NCBI GenBank assembly: GCA_023229945.1
Contig: JALNYH010000018.1
Coordinates: 1 to 40,143 of the forward strand
Length of the DNA stretch: 40,143 bases
From: Arcobacteraceae bacterium
GTDB lineage: Bacteria; Campylobacterota; Campylobacteria; Campylobacterales; Arcobacteraceae
Direction: 5' to 3'
Of this stretch, positions 8,396 to 16,289 are shown in pieces (the first letter of the stretch is position 1; every line of letters begins with the position of its first letter). Position numbers and translations under genes: made by a program. The notes under the pieces are model-generated. The model saw only the letters and a program-made list of their open reading frames with translations, was not told the origin of the DNA and did no database searches.

Positions 8396-9154
8396 ATGGA
8401 AAAATTATTGTTTTTACTCTTTGTTGGTGTAGTTTTGTTTATTATAGCTAGAAATTATAAAACAGAGGATTTTAAAAATATAAAAATTGGTTCAAAACAA
8501 AGATTAATTGGTGATTTAAAAGATCATGAAGGTGGTCTTCTTGTAGCCCTTATGGCAAAAGTTGCAAAAGCAGATGGACAAGTGTGTGAATTAGAAGCAG
8601 AGTTACTTAGACATACTTTCAACGATATATCTTCACACTTTGAAGATAATGAAAAAATAAGAAATGAACTAAAAGATATTTACAATAAAGAAAAACAAAG
8701 TTTCAACAATACTGTAGAATTGGCACAAAAATATTTAAAACTTACAAAAAGAGAATACGATAAAAGACTCAAAGTTATGGAATATTTGTTAAATCTTGCA
8801 TTTATTGATAGTGAGTTTAGTGAAACTGAATTTATGATTATAGAAGATATTGCAAATGCTATGGATATAAATAAAGTTGACTTGGAAGCATTAATCAAAA
8901 GATTTGAAAGATATCACGCAGAACAAAAAACAAATAAAATTAATACGCTAGAAAAAGCTTATGAAATAATTGGGGCATCTAGTGAAGATACAAATGACGA
9001 GATTAAGAAAAAATATAGAAATCTAGTAAGAATCCATCATCCAGATATAGTCACAGGTCGTGGCGGAGATGAGCAAAGTATAGAAGAAGCTACAAAAAAA
9101 CTTCAAGAAATAAATGAAGCTTACGAAATAATCAAAAAAAGTAGAGGTATATAA
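8396..9154 (+). CDS. Membrane-anchored TerB / J-domain co-chaperone (DjlA-like)
   Basis: 252 residues: one N-terminal TM helix (about 3-18), a TerB-like helical domain (about 40-170, with LLVALMAKVAKADGQV), and a C-terminal J domain (about 184-250) with the HPD tripeptide at 215-217 needed to stimulate DnaK ATPase. This order matches DjlA-type proteins that recruit DnaK to the inner membrane. AAAGG Shine-Dalgarno before ATG. The stop overlaps the ATG of the next gene by 1 nt, so it leads a three-gene run with the BFD-like ferredoxin and a small unknown. Confidence 0.85.
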   Translation: MEKLLFLLFVGVVLFIIARNYKTEDFKNIKIGSKQRLIGDLKDHEGGLLVALMAKVAKADGQVCELEAELLRHTFNDISSHFEDNEKIRNELKDIYNKEKQSFNNTVELAQKYLKLTKREYDKRLKVMEYLLNLAFIDSEFSETEFMIIEDIANAMDINKVDLEALIKRFERYHAEQKTNKINTLEKAYEIIGASSEDTNDEIKKKYRNLVRIHHPDIVTGRGGDEQSIEEATKKLQEINEAYEIIKKSRGI

Positions 9155-9387
9155 TGGCAAAAACTTACGAGTTGGATTATGAAGTATGCAAATGCAGACA
9201 TGTTACACTTGGTGAGATAATATATGCTATCAAAGAAGAAGGTGCTACCACGATAGAAAAACTTCAAGAACTCACAGATGCTGGAACCGCATGTGGTTCT
9301 TGTATTAGAGCTAGCGATGATATCTGTGAAGAAAAACTTGGTCTTTACTTGGAAGATATTTTGAAAAAGATTCTAAATGAAAAATAG
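9154..9387 (+). CDS. BFD-like [2Fe-2S] protein
   Basis: 77 residues with C-x-C near residue 12 (VCKCRHVT) and C-x2-C near 47 (ACGSCI), the four-cysteine pattern of the BFD-like [2Fe-2S] domain found in bacterioferritin-associated ferredoxin and NifU/NirB-type proteins. It is a stand-alone domain, so an electron carrier or cluster-sensing role is inferred. It overlaps its neighbours on both sides (1 nt and 11 nt), implying coupling. No bacterioferritin gene is nearby. Confidence 0.8.
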   Translation: MAKTYELDYEVCKCRHVTLGEIIYAIKEEGATTIEKLQELTDAGTACGSCIRASDDICEEKLGLYLEDILKKILNEK

Positions 9388-9604
9388 TATTGAAAAATTA
9401 GAACTTTTGAGCGAAATTGAAGAGTTAATGAGTTACGATAAAAACAACTCAACATCAATCAACAAAGAGTATCTAAAATATTTAGAACTTGAAGATTTGA
9501 TAGGTATAAGAGATGATTTGCTTAGGCAAAAAATATATCTAAAAGAAGAAACTATCAATTGGTTTGATGAGCTTTATGAAAAAACCAAAAAAGATGACGC
9601 TTAA
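9377..9604 (+). CDS. Small conserved-type helical protein, function unknown
   Basis: 75 residues, acidic and predicted helical, with no cysteines or membrane segment. It starts inside the end of the BFD-like gene (11-nt overlap), so it is translated from the same message. The stop lies in the loop of the terminator. I do not recognise a family; it may be a partner of the ferredoxin-like protein. Confidence 0.7.
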   Translation: MKNSIEKLELLSEIEELMSYDKNNSTSINKEYLKYLELEDLIGIRDDLLRQKIYLKEETINWFDELYEKTKKDDA

Positions 9605-9615
9605 TCATCTTTTTT
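9587..9615. terminator. Bidirectional terminator between convergent operons
   Basis: AAAAAAGATGA and TCATCTTTTTT form a perfect 11-bp stem with a 7-nt loop containing the TAA of the small gene. A- and T-runs on the two sides make it usable from both strands; dapD ends at 9641 on the opposite strand. Confidence 0.8.
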
Positions 9616-9623
9616 CGATAAGT

Positions 9624-9632
9624 TGTGGATAA
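9624..9632 (-). other. DnaA-box consensus match
   Basis: The minus strand reads TTATCCACA, a perfect R-type DnaA box, alone in the short gap between convergent genes. With no second box or AT-rich unwinding element beside it, it is not an origin; chance or a titration site are both possible. Confidence 0.35.
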
Positions 9633-9640
9633 GTTAAATT

Positions 9641-10828
9641 TTAGTGTAAGTCACTATTTAATTTGACATCTTTTGTACTTCTTCTTGCCACTATTTGACC
9701 ATTTGTAGAATCAACCCTAAAGTGAATACCATTAAGTCCTGCTAGTTCAGCACCTTTTACATTATTTCTAAGTTCTGATTTTGGATTTACTTCACTTAAT
9801 TTTACAATTTCGGCGTCATTGATAAAAATCTTAGTACCAGCCAAAATAGCAACTCCAGCATCAATAATACAACCATCTCCAAGAGGAATACCAGTCACAC
9901 TATTTGCACCAAGAAGACAATTTTCACCTATAGTGATAGGATTTCCATCTGTTCCACTAAGTACTCCTAGAATTGATGCTCCACCACCAACATCACTTCC
10001 AGCACCAACAACAGCACTTGAGCTAATTCTTCCCTCTACCATAACAGCACCTAGTGTTCCAGCGTTGAAATTTACATAGCTAGCTCCTGGCATAATAGTA
10101 GTCCCAGCAGCAAGTTGTGCTCCAAATCTTACTTTTGAAGTATCTAGTATTCTTGTATTGTTTTCTGGTATTACATGACTTAAAAATCTTGGGAATTTAT
10201 CAACCATATCAATAACAGGATATTTACCACTAAGTTTTAATGATATTTCATTTGCTCTTAAAAATTCTAGCTCGATTGGAGTATTTCCAACCCATGCAAC
10301 ATTTTCTAGTTTTCCAAATGCTCCATTTAGATTAAGACTTCTTAATGGTGCTTTTTTAAGACTTAGTGCATAAATTTTCAAATATACAGCCTCAGCACTT
10401 TGCGGAGCTGCATCTTCAAATAAAAATACAATTTTGAAATCTTCAGCACCAAGCCCCAAATCTCTTGGTAATGTAGATAATTGTGAAATCACTTGAACAT
10501 TTTTATGTGCATCACCTTTTGCTTCAGGAATAAAAGGTCTAAAAGACTCTATACAATTAGTCAAAAACTCATCACTAATATCAAAGATTTGCTCACTTTG
10601 AGTTGTATCTATACTCACACCACTTTTTATAAGTGCATCCATAAAAATAGCCGCACTTCCAAAATTTTCATTCCAATTTACCACTGGAAATGTTGCTTGA
10701 AGTATTTTATCTTGATTTAATTGCCCTCTATTGACTCTAGCTATACCAAAACCAACTGGATTTTTATACCAATTTTGTGATTGTATAGACTCGACTTGTG
10801 CTTTAAATTCTTCTTTTGTAAATATCAT
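9641..10828 (-). CDS. dapD: Tetrahydrodipicolinate N-succinyltransferase, long form
   Basis: 395 residues. The N-terminal half (SQNWYKNPVGFGIARVNRGQ) matches the long DapD typical of Campylobacter relatives, and the C-terminal half is a left-handed beta-helix of hexapeptide repeats (GAQLAAGTTIMPGASYVNF, GENCLLGANSVTGIPLGDGC). It succinylates tetrahydrodipicolinate in the lysine/meso-diaminopimelate pathway, supplying peptidoglycan. AAAGGAG Shine-Dalgarno upstream of the ATG. Upstream on the same strand are the thioredoxin-like and oxidoreductase genes, which may share its transcript. Confidence 0.93.
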   Translation of the reverse strand: MIFTKEEFKAQVESIQSQNWYKNPVGFGIARVNRGQLNQDKILQATFPVVNWNENFGSAAIFMDALIKSGVSIDTTQSEQIFDISDEFLTNCIESFRPFIPEAKGDAHKNVQVISQLSTLPRDLGLGAEDFKIVFLFEDAAPQSAEAVYLKIYALSLKKAPLRSLNLNGAFGKLENVAWVGNTPIELEFLRANEISLKLSGKYPVIDMVDKFPRFLSHVIPENNTRILDTSKVRFGAQLAAGTTIMPGASYVNFNAGTLGAVMVEGRISSSAVVGAGSDVGGGASILGVLSGTDGNPITIGENCLLGANSVTGIPLGDGCIIDAGVAILAGTKIFINDAEIVKLSEVNPKSELRNNVKGAELAGLNGIHFRVDSTNGQIVARRSTKDVKLNSDLH

Positions 10829-10850
10829 TTAGACTCCTTTATTTTAAATA

Positions 10851-11438
10851 TTATAACTTAATTGTTGCTAAAAAATTGTTAATTAACTCTTCTATTTCTG
10901 AATCACTCATGCTACCATCAAGTGCATCAGCTTTCACATCACCTTCATAAACTTTTTTTACAGACCCATCAATATCTACCAAATATGCTGCAAAATATGT
11001 TTTCTCATTGCTTTTTACATCCAAAATATACTGCATTGCACCATCTTCGTCATAAATCATAGTCATTTGAGAATCTTTATTTAATTCTTCCATTTTAGCA
11101 GGAATTACCCACTTTTTGATAAACCAAGGTGCAGCTGATATATTTGCTACAAGTATAGGATTTACTTCATCTAGCTTGGCATATTTTTTTAAATCTTTCA
11201 AAACAGCAATTGAATCATGATTTACTACTATCAAAAGATTTTTTATATCTTTCTTAAAAATTTCATTCAAAACCATAGGCTGTTCTTTTCCAACTACAGA
11301 CAACTGTGGAGGAAATTGAGTTAAGTTTAAGGTTGTTGTATCAATTTGTTCTTGTTTTTGTTCTGGTGCTGTCATATATGTAATAAAACCCAGTCCAAGT
11401 ACTGTCAAAAATACTATTTTTATTAAATTCGAATTCAT
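10851..11438 (-). CDS. Membrane-anchored periplasmic protein, thioredoxin-fold-like
   Basis: 195 residues from the ATG at 11438; a longer GTG start at 11450 is possible but less likely, because the ATG overlaps the upstream stop as ATGA, a usual coupling arrangement. Residues about 4-22 are a signal/anchor helix. The rest alternates strands and helices (LLIVVNHDSIAVLKDL, AYLVDIDGSVKKVYEG) in the manner of thioredoxin-like folds but has no CXXC, so no redox role should be assumed. Function unknown. Confidence 0.75.
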   Translation of the reverse strand: MNSNLIKIVFLTVLGLGFITYMTAPEQKQEQIDTTTLNLTQFPPQLSVVGKEQPMVLNEIFKKDIKNLLIVVNHDSIAVLKDLKKYAKLDEVNPILVANISAAPWFIKKWVIPAKMEELNKDSQMTMIYDEDGAMQYILDVKSNEKTYFAAYLVDIDGSVKKVYEGDVKADALDGSMSDSEIEELINNFLATIKL

Positions 11439-12592
11439 TTTTTTACCCACTTTTTAAATAATCTATCTACTTTAATAGATGATGGGAGTTGTTGCTGATT
11501 TACGATAAAATCAACAAGTTTTGAAGCCAAATATGGAGCCAAAACAAATCCTCTACCACCTACTCCATTTAGAACAAACAAGTTTTTATATCTTGTAAAT
11601 CTATCCTCTTGAACATGTGTTCCATTTTTAAGATATGGAAAATCTTCCAAAGTTTTAGCTTCATCAATTATTTCGCCAACAATTGGAAAATAATCGATAC
11701 TTGAAGCTCTTGCTCCTGCATATGTTTTAATTACTTCCAAATCATCAAGCTTAACAATATCATTTCCCAATAATAACAATTTTTTTGTATCTTCAATACA
11801 ACCTGTGTCACAATTATTACATTTCACAAAACTTGCTATAGTTGGCTCTATGTTGTCTTGACAGGATTCTTTTTTTTCAACCAATCTATGATGAGTTGCT
11901 CCTATTGATATCAAATAGGGTTTATTTTCATCATTATCATAAGTATTTTTAAGACTCAAAGAAACAGAACACTCTTTATGGAAATTGTGCATTAAGTTTA
12001 TTGAACTTTTACATACAATTCTTTGCCCCCAAACAGGTCTTATAGCCAAATATTTTGGTAAAAACTGTGTGTTTGCACCAGTACATAAAATCAAATTATT
12101 ACATTTCAAACTATCATTCAAAATCCAAAAGTTCGAATCGTATTTTATCATTTTAAGATTAAAGTTAAAAAGTTTTTCAACATTTGTTGATAAATTTAAG
12201 CAAACTTGGGATGAGTTTATAAGTGAACCTATAGGGAAAAAAAATCCATCATCTTTTGGTTCAAAATCAAAATCATGCTCATAAGTGTTGAATTTTTGAC
12301 GGTCAGATTGATTTTTTGGAATCCTCAAAACCCCATTGTTTATAATATCATCAGGAAAATTGTCTTTATAGAAATCTGTTGAGAAATTTAAAGATGTCGA
12401 TACTAACTCTTTGAAGCTATTGGGTTTACCCAAAAGTGGAGACAAAAAAGCACCAGCAGCTCCACTAGCTTCACTAGCAACCACATCATTTCTATCTACG
12501 AGCAACACACTATTACTTATCTTTGATAAAAAATGTGCCACACTACAACCAGCTATTCCAGCACCAACGATTATATAATCATATGTTTTCAT
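11435..12592 (-). CDS. FAD-dependent oxidoreductase, MnmC C-terminal domain-like
   Basis: 385 residues with the FAD-binding GAGIAG motif (10-15) and features typical of the MnmC oxidase domain: SGAAGAFLSPLLGKP, PVWGQRI, TYAGARASSIDYFPIVG and LNGVGGRGFVLAPYLA. In bifunctional MnmC this domain removes the carboxymethyl group from cmnm5(s2)U34 of tRNA; here the MnmD methyltransferase half is absent. An unusual cysteine-rich insert (KCNNCDTGC) lies about two thirds along. AAGGA Shine-Dalgarno. Another amino-acid or amine oxidase activity cannot be excluded. Confidence 0.78.
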   Translation of the reverse strand: MKTYDYIIVGAGIAGCSVAHFLSKISNSVLLVDRNDVVASEASGAAGAFLSPLLGKPNSFKELVSTSLNFSTDFYKDNFPDDIINNGVLRIPKNQSDRQKFNTYEHDFDFEPKDDGFFFPIGSLINSSQVCLNLSTNVEKLFNFNLKMIKYDSNFWILNDSLKCNNLILCTGANTQFLPKYLAIRPVWGQRIVCKSSINLMHNFHKECSVSLSLKNTYDNDENKPYLISIGATHHRLVEKKESCQDNIEPTIASFVKCNNCDTGCIEDTKKLLLLGNDIVKLDDLEVIKTYAGARASSIDYFPIVGEIIDEAKTLEDFPYLKNGTHVQEDRFTRYKNLFVLNGVGGRGFVLAPYLASKLVDFIVNQQQLPSSIKVDRLFKKWVKK

Positions 12593-12613
12593 AAGTTCCT
12601 TGCTATTTCTTTA

Positions 12614-12648
12614 ATTCATAATTCAACATTTAAAATTCAACATTTATC
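12614..12648. repeat. Five intergenic heptamers in the oxidoreductase leader
   Basis: Consecutive 7-nt units ATTCATA, ATTCAAC, ATTTAAA, ATTCAAC and ATTTATC run without gaps. They lie between the minus-strand -10 box near 12666 and the start codon at 12592, so they would be in the 5' leader of the oxidoreductase transcript. Confidence 0.6.
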
Positions 12649-12665
12649 AAACTAATCATAAGCTT

Positions 12666-12679
12666 ATTTTAGCTAAAAT
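12666..12679. promoter_or_regulatory. Palindromic divergent -10 region, oxidoreductase / mobB
   Basis: ATTTTAGCTAAAAT is a perfect 14-bp palindrome giving TAAAAT on each strand. On the + strand it ends 7 nt before the mobB ATG, and no Shine-Dalgarno is visible, so mobB may be transcribed without a leader. Confidence 0.5.
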
Positions 12680-12686
12680 CAGCTTT

Positions 12687-13178
12687 ATGAAAAGATTAGC
12701 AATTGCATTTACAGGACCATCAAATAGTGGTAAAACTACATTAGTAGTAAGGATAGCTTCGATTCTACAAGATAGAGGCTTCAAGGTAGCTATAGTAAAG
12801 CATGACCCAAAAGATAAAGCATCTTTTGATAAAGAGGGAAAAGATAGTTTTAAATTTTCTCAAACAGGTGCCGATGTAGCTGTGGTGTCTCCAAACAAGA
12901 CAACTTATTTTAAAAAATCTACTTCTAGTATAGATGAAATAATATCTTTATTTGTAAATTTTGATTACTTACTAGTGGAAGGTTTAAAAACTCTTGATTT
13001 ACCTAGAATAGCAATATTTAGAGATAGACTTGATGAAAACTATTATGAAGTTACTGATATCATAGCGTGTGATCACACTATAGACCAAAACTTAATACCA
13101 AAAGATATGGATTGCTTGAATTTAAACAATCCAGAACTTGTAATTGACTGGATAGACAAAAACGGGAAAAGAGTATAA
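12687..13178 (+). CDS. mobB: Molybdopterin-guanine dinucleotide biosynthesis protein MobB
   Basis: 163 residues with the Walker A motif GPSNSGKTT (Lys16) and the MobB signatures VAIVKHDPKDK and DYLLVEGLKTLDLPRIAIFR. It is a GTP-binding accessory to MobA in attaching GMP to molybdopterin, which serves molybdoenzymes such as nitrate or formate enzymes; none are in the window. It begins a compact run with fbp (2-nt gap), a small gene and metG. Confidence 0.93.
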   Translation: MKRLAIAFTGPSNSGKTTLVVRIASILQDRGFKVAIVKHDPKDKASFDKEGKDSFKFSQTGADVAVVSPNKTTYFKKSTSSIDEIISLFVNFDYLLVEGLKTLDLPRIAIFRDRLDENYYEVTDIIACDHTIDQNLIPKDMDCLNLNNPELVIDWIDKNGKRV

Positions 13179-13180
13179 AA

Positions 13181-14023
13181 ATGACTGAAATATTTGAAGC
13201 TATTAAAGAATCTGCAAAAAGAATAAAAGCTATTATAGAAATGGGTGATTCATCAAAAAGTGATAGCTCAAACTCAACTGGCGATACTCAACTTAAACTT
13301 GATATTGCTAGTGATATAGTAATTGAAGAGATTTTTGGAAAAATTCCTAGTGTTAAGCAAATAGTTAGTGAAGAAAAAGATGAAATTTTTACAATTCACG
13401 AAGATGGCAAATACCTTATAGCATATGACCCACTTGATGGTTCTAGCTTAGTCGATGTAAATTTAAGTGTTGGTACAATTTATGGTATTTATGAAAATGA
13501 TTTTAGTGGTAAAAACTTAATAGCATCAGCATATATAGTATATGGACCAAATGTTGATTTAGTATTTTGTGATGGGAAAACCTCAAAACTCTATAGACTA
13601 AGAAATAATCATTTTGTATTTTTGAAAGATTTAAAACTAAACGATACTGGCCCATATGTAGCAACTGGTTCTACTCAAAATTGTTGGCATTCACACCACA
13701 AACAAATGGTTGATGAAATGTTTGCTGATGGGTACAAATTAAGATATTCTGGTGGAATGGTACCAGATTTGCATCAAATTTTAGTCAAAGGTGGTGGATT
13801 ATTTAGCTATCCTGGAGCTAGTGATAAGCCAAAAGGAAAACTAAGACAACTTTTTGAAGTATTCCCATTTGCACTTGTTTTTGAGTGTGCCGGTGGTGGT
13901 GCAATTGATGGAAAAGATAGAGTTCTAGAAATTCCAACAGAGCATATTCATGATACAAGCCCTTGTTTTTTTGGCTCAAATCATGAAATTTCAAAAGTTA
14001 AAAAAGTGTATGAAAATATATGA
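13181..14023 (+). CDS. fbp: Fructose-1,6-bisphosphatase class 1
   Basis: 280 residues. The metal-binding motifs SEEKDE (Glu64/Glu65) and DPLDGSS (83-89), and later GGMVPD and ECAGGGAIDG, are those of class 1 FBPase, which hydrolyses fructose-1,6-bisphosphate to fructose-6-phosphate in gluconeogenesis. This fits the pckA/oxaloacetate decarboxylase genes elsewhere in the window and a carbohydrate-poor lifestyle. At 280 residues it is shorter than the E. coli enzyme. It overlaps the next gene by 4 nt (ATGA). Confidence 0.94.
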   Translation: MTEIFEAIKESAKRIKAIIEMGDSSKSDSSNSTGDTQLKLDIASDIVIEEIFGKIPSVKQIVSEEKDEIFTIHEDGKYLIAYDPLDGSSLVDVNLSVGTIYGIYENDFSGKNLIASAYIVYGPNVDLVFCDGKTSKLYRLRNNHFVFLKDLKLNDTGPYVATGSTQNCWHSHHKQMVDEMFADGYKLRYSGGMVPDLHQILVKGGGLFSYPGASDKPKGKLRQLFEVFPFALVFECAGGGAIDGKDRVLEIPTEHIHDTSPCFFGSNHEISKVKKVYENI

Positions 14024-14226
14024 GCGATAATGAAAAAACAGAACTTGATAGCTGGGATAAAGCTCTTGAAATAAAACTACAAGAACTCAAAAGTTGTCAA
14101 ACAAATCATAATGTAAATGATTGTTTTGATTGTGATAAATTATTAGCTTGTGATTTTAGAAGAGAGTATGTAAAGGCTGTTTATGAAAGCATGAGCAAAG
14201 GCTCTATGGGTGGATTTGAATTTTAA
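14020..14226 (+). CDS. Small cysteine-containing protein, function unknown
   Basis: 68 residues, overlapping fbp by 4 nt. Four cysteines in the central part (SCQTNHNVNDCFDCDKLLAC, a C-x9-C-x2-C-x5-C pattern) could bind a metal ion. The C-terminus GSMGGFEF is distinctive. I know no function; position suggests co-expression with fbp and metG. Confidence 0.75.
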   Translation: MSDNEKTELDSWDKALEIKLQELKSCQTNHNVNDCFDCDKLLACDFRREYVKAVYESMSKGSMGGFEF

Positions 14227-14234
14227 AAACAAGA

Positions 14235-14314
14235 AGGTACTTAGGTACTAAGTAACTGAGATGTTGAGTTGATCCTCTTATCTTAGTACCTAAGTACCTC
14301 AGAACTAAGTAACT
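14235..14314. repeat. Intergenic inverted and direct repeats before metG
   Basis: AGGTACTTAGGTACTAAG at 14235-14252 is a perfect 18-bp reverse complement of 14282-14299, separated by 29 nt. ACTAAGTAACT also occurs directly repeated at 14247-14257 and 14304-14314. The arms read as degenerate 8-nt units (GGTACTTA, GGTACTAA, GTAACTGA). The block precedes the GAGG Shine-Dalgarno of metG, so it may lie in that leader. Confidence 0.75.
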
Positions 14315-14330
14315 TAAAAGAGGTGATAAA

Positions 14331-16289
14331 ATGAGTGATAAGTGTAAAAAAATATATATAACAACTCCTATATACTATGTAAATGATGTGGCACATATTG
14401 GTCATGCATATACAACAATAATAGCAGATGTTTTGGCGAGATATTCTAGGCTTGTAGGTTATGATACTTTCTTTTTGACAGGTACAGACGAACATGGTCA
14501 AAAAATAGAACAAAGTGCAACAGCTCGTGGCAAAACACCAAAAGAATATGCTGATACCATAAGTGGTGAGTTTAGAAAGCTATGGGATGATTTTGATATC
14601 ACTTATGATAAGTTTATACGAACTACAGATGAAGAGCATAAAGTGGGCGTTCAAAATGCTTTTGAAAAAATGTACAAAAAAGGTGACATTTACAAGGGTG
14701 AATACGAAGGGTATTACTGTGTAAGCTGTGAAACTTTTTTTATGGAAAAACAACTTATTGATGGGGAAGGCTGTCCTGATTGTGGAAGACCTACACAAAT
14801 AGTGAAAGAAGAGAGTTATTTCTTCAGACTTAGCCAATATGAAACCAAATTGCTTGACTGGTACAAAAATAATCCTGAATGTATCCTTCCAAAATCAAAA
14901 AGAAATGAGATAATCAACTTTGTAGAAGGTGGACTAAAAGATTTATCAATCAGTAGAACTTCATTTGACTGGGGGATAAAACTCCCTGCATCCATGAATG
15001 ATGATAAACATGTAATGTATGTATGGCTAGATGCTTTGATGAACTATATAACAGCACTTGGATATGGAAATGGTGAAGAAAATATGCAATATTGGCCTGC
15101 AAAAGTTCAACTTGTAGGAAAAGATATATTAAGATTTCATGCTATCTACTGGCCAGCATTTTTGATGAGCTTAGATTTACCTCTTCCTCACCATATTGCA
15201 GCTCATGGCTGGTGGACTAGAGATGGTCAAAAGATGAGTAAAAGCAAAGGAAATGTAGTAAATCCAAAAGAAGTTGCAGATGCTTATGGTTTGGATGCTT
15301 TTAGATATTTTATGCTTAGAGAAGTTCCATTTGGTCAAGATGGAGATTTTTCACAAAAAGCTTTGATTGATAGAATCAATAGTGAACTTGGAAATGACTT
15401 AGGAAATCTTCTAAATAGAATCATAGGTATGAGTGGCAAATATAGCGATTTCAAAGTAAGCTCAAAAGATGTAGCGACATATCACCAAAAAGAGCTAGAC
15501 CAAGCACATGAAATAATAGAAAATATAGAAAAACTAATCTATGATATGCAACTAAACAGATACCTCGAAGAGCTTTGGAAACTTTTATTTATTGCAAACA
15601 AATCAATAGGTGATTATGAGCCTTGGGCAAAAATAAAAGAGGGAAAAACTGATGAAGCAAATGCTCTTGTAGCACTTGTTGTAAATATTTTGGCTAAAGT
15701 TTCAGTATTGTTATATCCAGTAATGCCTGAGCGTGTTGGCAAAATATCTTCTTCATTGGGCTTTGAAGTCAATACAGATTCATACAATAAACTTATAGTA
15801 AACAAAGAATTAATGGATGATACAACAATATCAAAAATAGAGCCACTTTTCCCAAGAATTGAAGAGCCTTTATTAGCTACTCCAGCCATGGAGGAGTCAT
15901 CACCAAAGCCACAAGTTCAACCAAAACAAGAAGAATCAAACCAATCTCAAATAAGTGAAGATGGATTGATAGGGATAGAAGCTTTTATGAATGTAACATT
16001 GAAAGTCGCTACTGTCGTAGAAGCTGATGAAGTACCAAAAAGCTCAAAACTACTCAAACTTCAAGTAGATTGTGGAGAAGCTCAAAATAGACAAATATTA
16101 GCAGGTATCAAAGAATATTATAGTGCAAGTGAGCTAGTGGGAACGCAAGTGTGTATTGTAGCTAACCTAAAACCAGCAAAACTTATGGGAATGGTAAGTC
16201 AAGGTATGATTTTGGCAGCAAAAGATGAAAATGGATTATCTTTGATTAGACCTGAAAAATCTACAAAATCAGGCACGCAAATAAAATAA
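14331..16289 (+). CDS. metG: Methionyl-tRNA synthetase
   Basis: 652 residues: class I catalytic core with the HIGH motif as HIGH at 22-25, a single zinc knuckle pair C130-x2-C133 and C148-x2-C151, KMSKS at about 301-305, an anticodon-binding helical domain, and a C-terminal EMAP/Trbp111-like tRNA-binding domain (about 550-652) after a Q/S/P-rich linker. It charges tRNA-Met for initiation and elongation. GAGGTG Shine-Dalgarno. The stop abuts the next gene's ATG. Confidence 0.97.
   Translation: MSDKCKKIYITTPIYYVNDVAHIGHAYTTIIADVLARYSRLVGYDTFFLTGTDEHGQKIEQSATARGKTPKEYADTISGEFRKLWDDFDITYDKFIRTTDEEHKVGVQNAFEKMYKKGDIYKGEYEGYYCVSCETFFMEKQLIDGEGCPDCGRPTQIVKEESYFFRLSQYETKLLDWYKNNPECILPKSKRNEIINFVEGGLKDLSISRTSFDWGIKLPASMNDDKHVMYVWLDALMNYITALGYGNGEENMQYWPAKVQLVGKDILRFHAIYWPAFLMSLDLPLPHHIAAHGWWTRDGQKMSKSKGNVVNPKEVADAYGLDAFRYFMLREVPFGQDGDFSQKALIDRINSELGNDLGNLLNRIIGMSGKYSDFKVSSKDVATYHQKELDQAHEIIENIEKLIYDMQLNRYLEELWKLLFIANKSIGDYEPWAKIKEGKTDEANALVALVVNILAKVSVLLYPVMPERVGKISSSLGFEVNTDSYNKLIVNKELMDDTTISKIEPLFPRIEEPLLATPAMEESSPKPQVQPKQEESNQSQISEDGLIGIEAFMNVTLKVATVVEADEVPKSSKLLKLQVDCGEAQNRQILAGIKEYYSASELVGTQVCIVANLKPAKLMGMVSQGMILAAKDENGLSLIRPEKSTKSGTQIK

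Noticed and set aside
9624..9632. Replication origin
   Set aside because: A single DnaA box without further boxes or an unwinding element, inside a convergent gap, is not enough.
14227..14330. SAM riboswitch or T-box before metG
   Set aside because: No conserved riboswitch core or T-box sequence is visible; only the inverted and direct repeats are supported.
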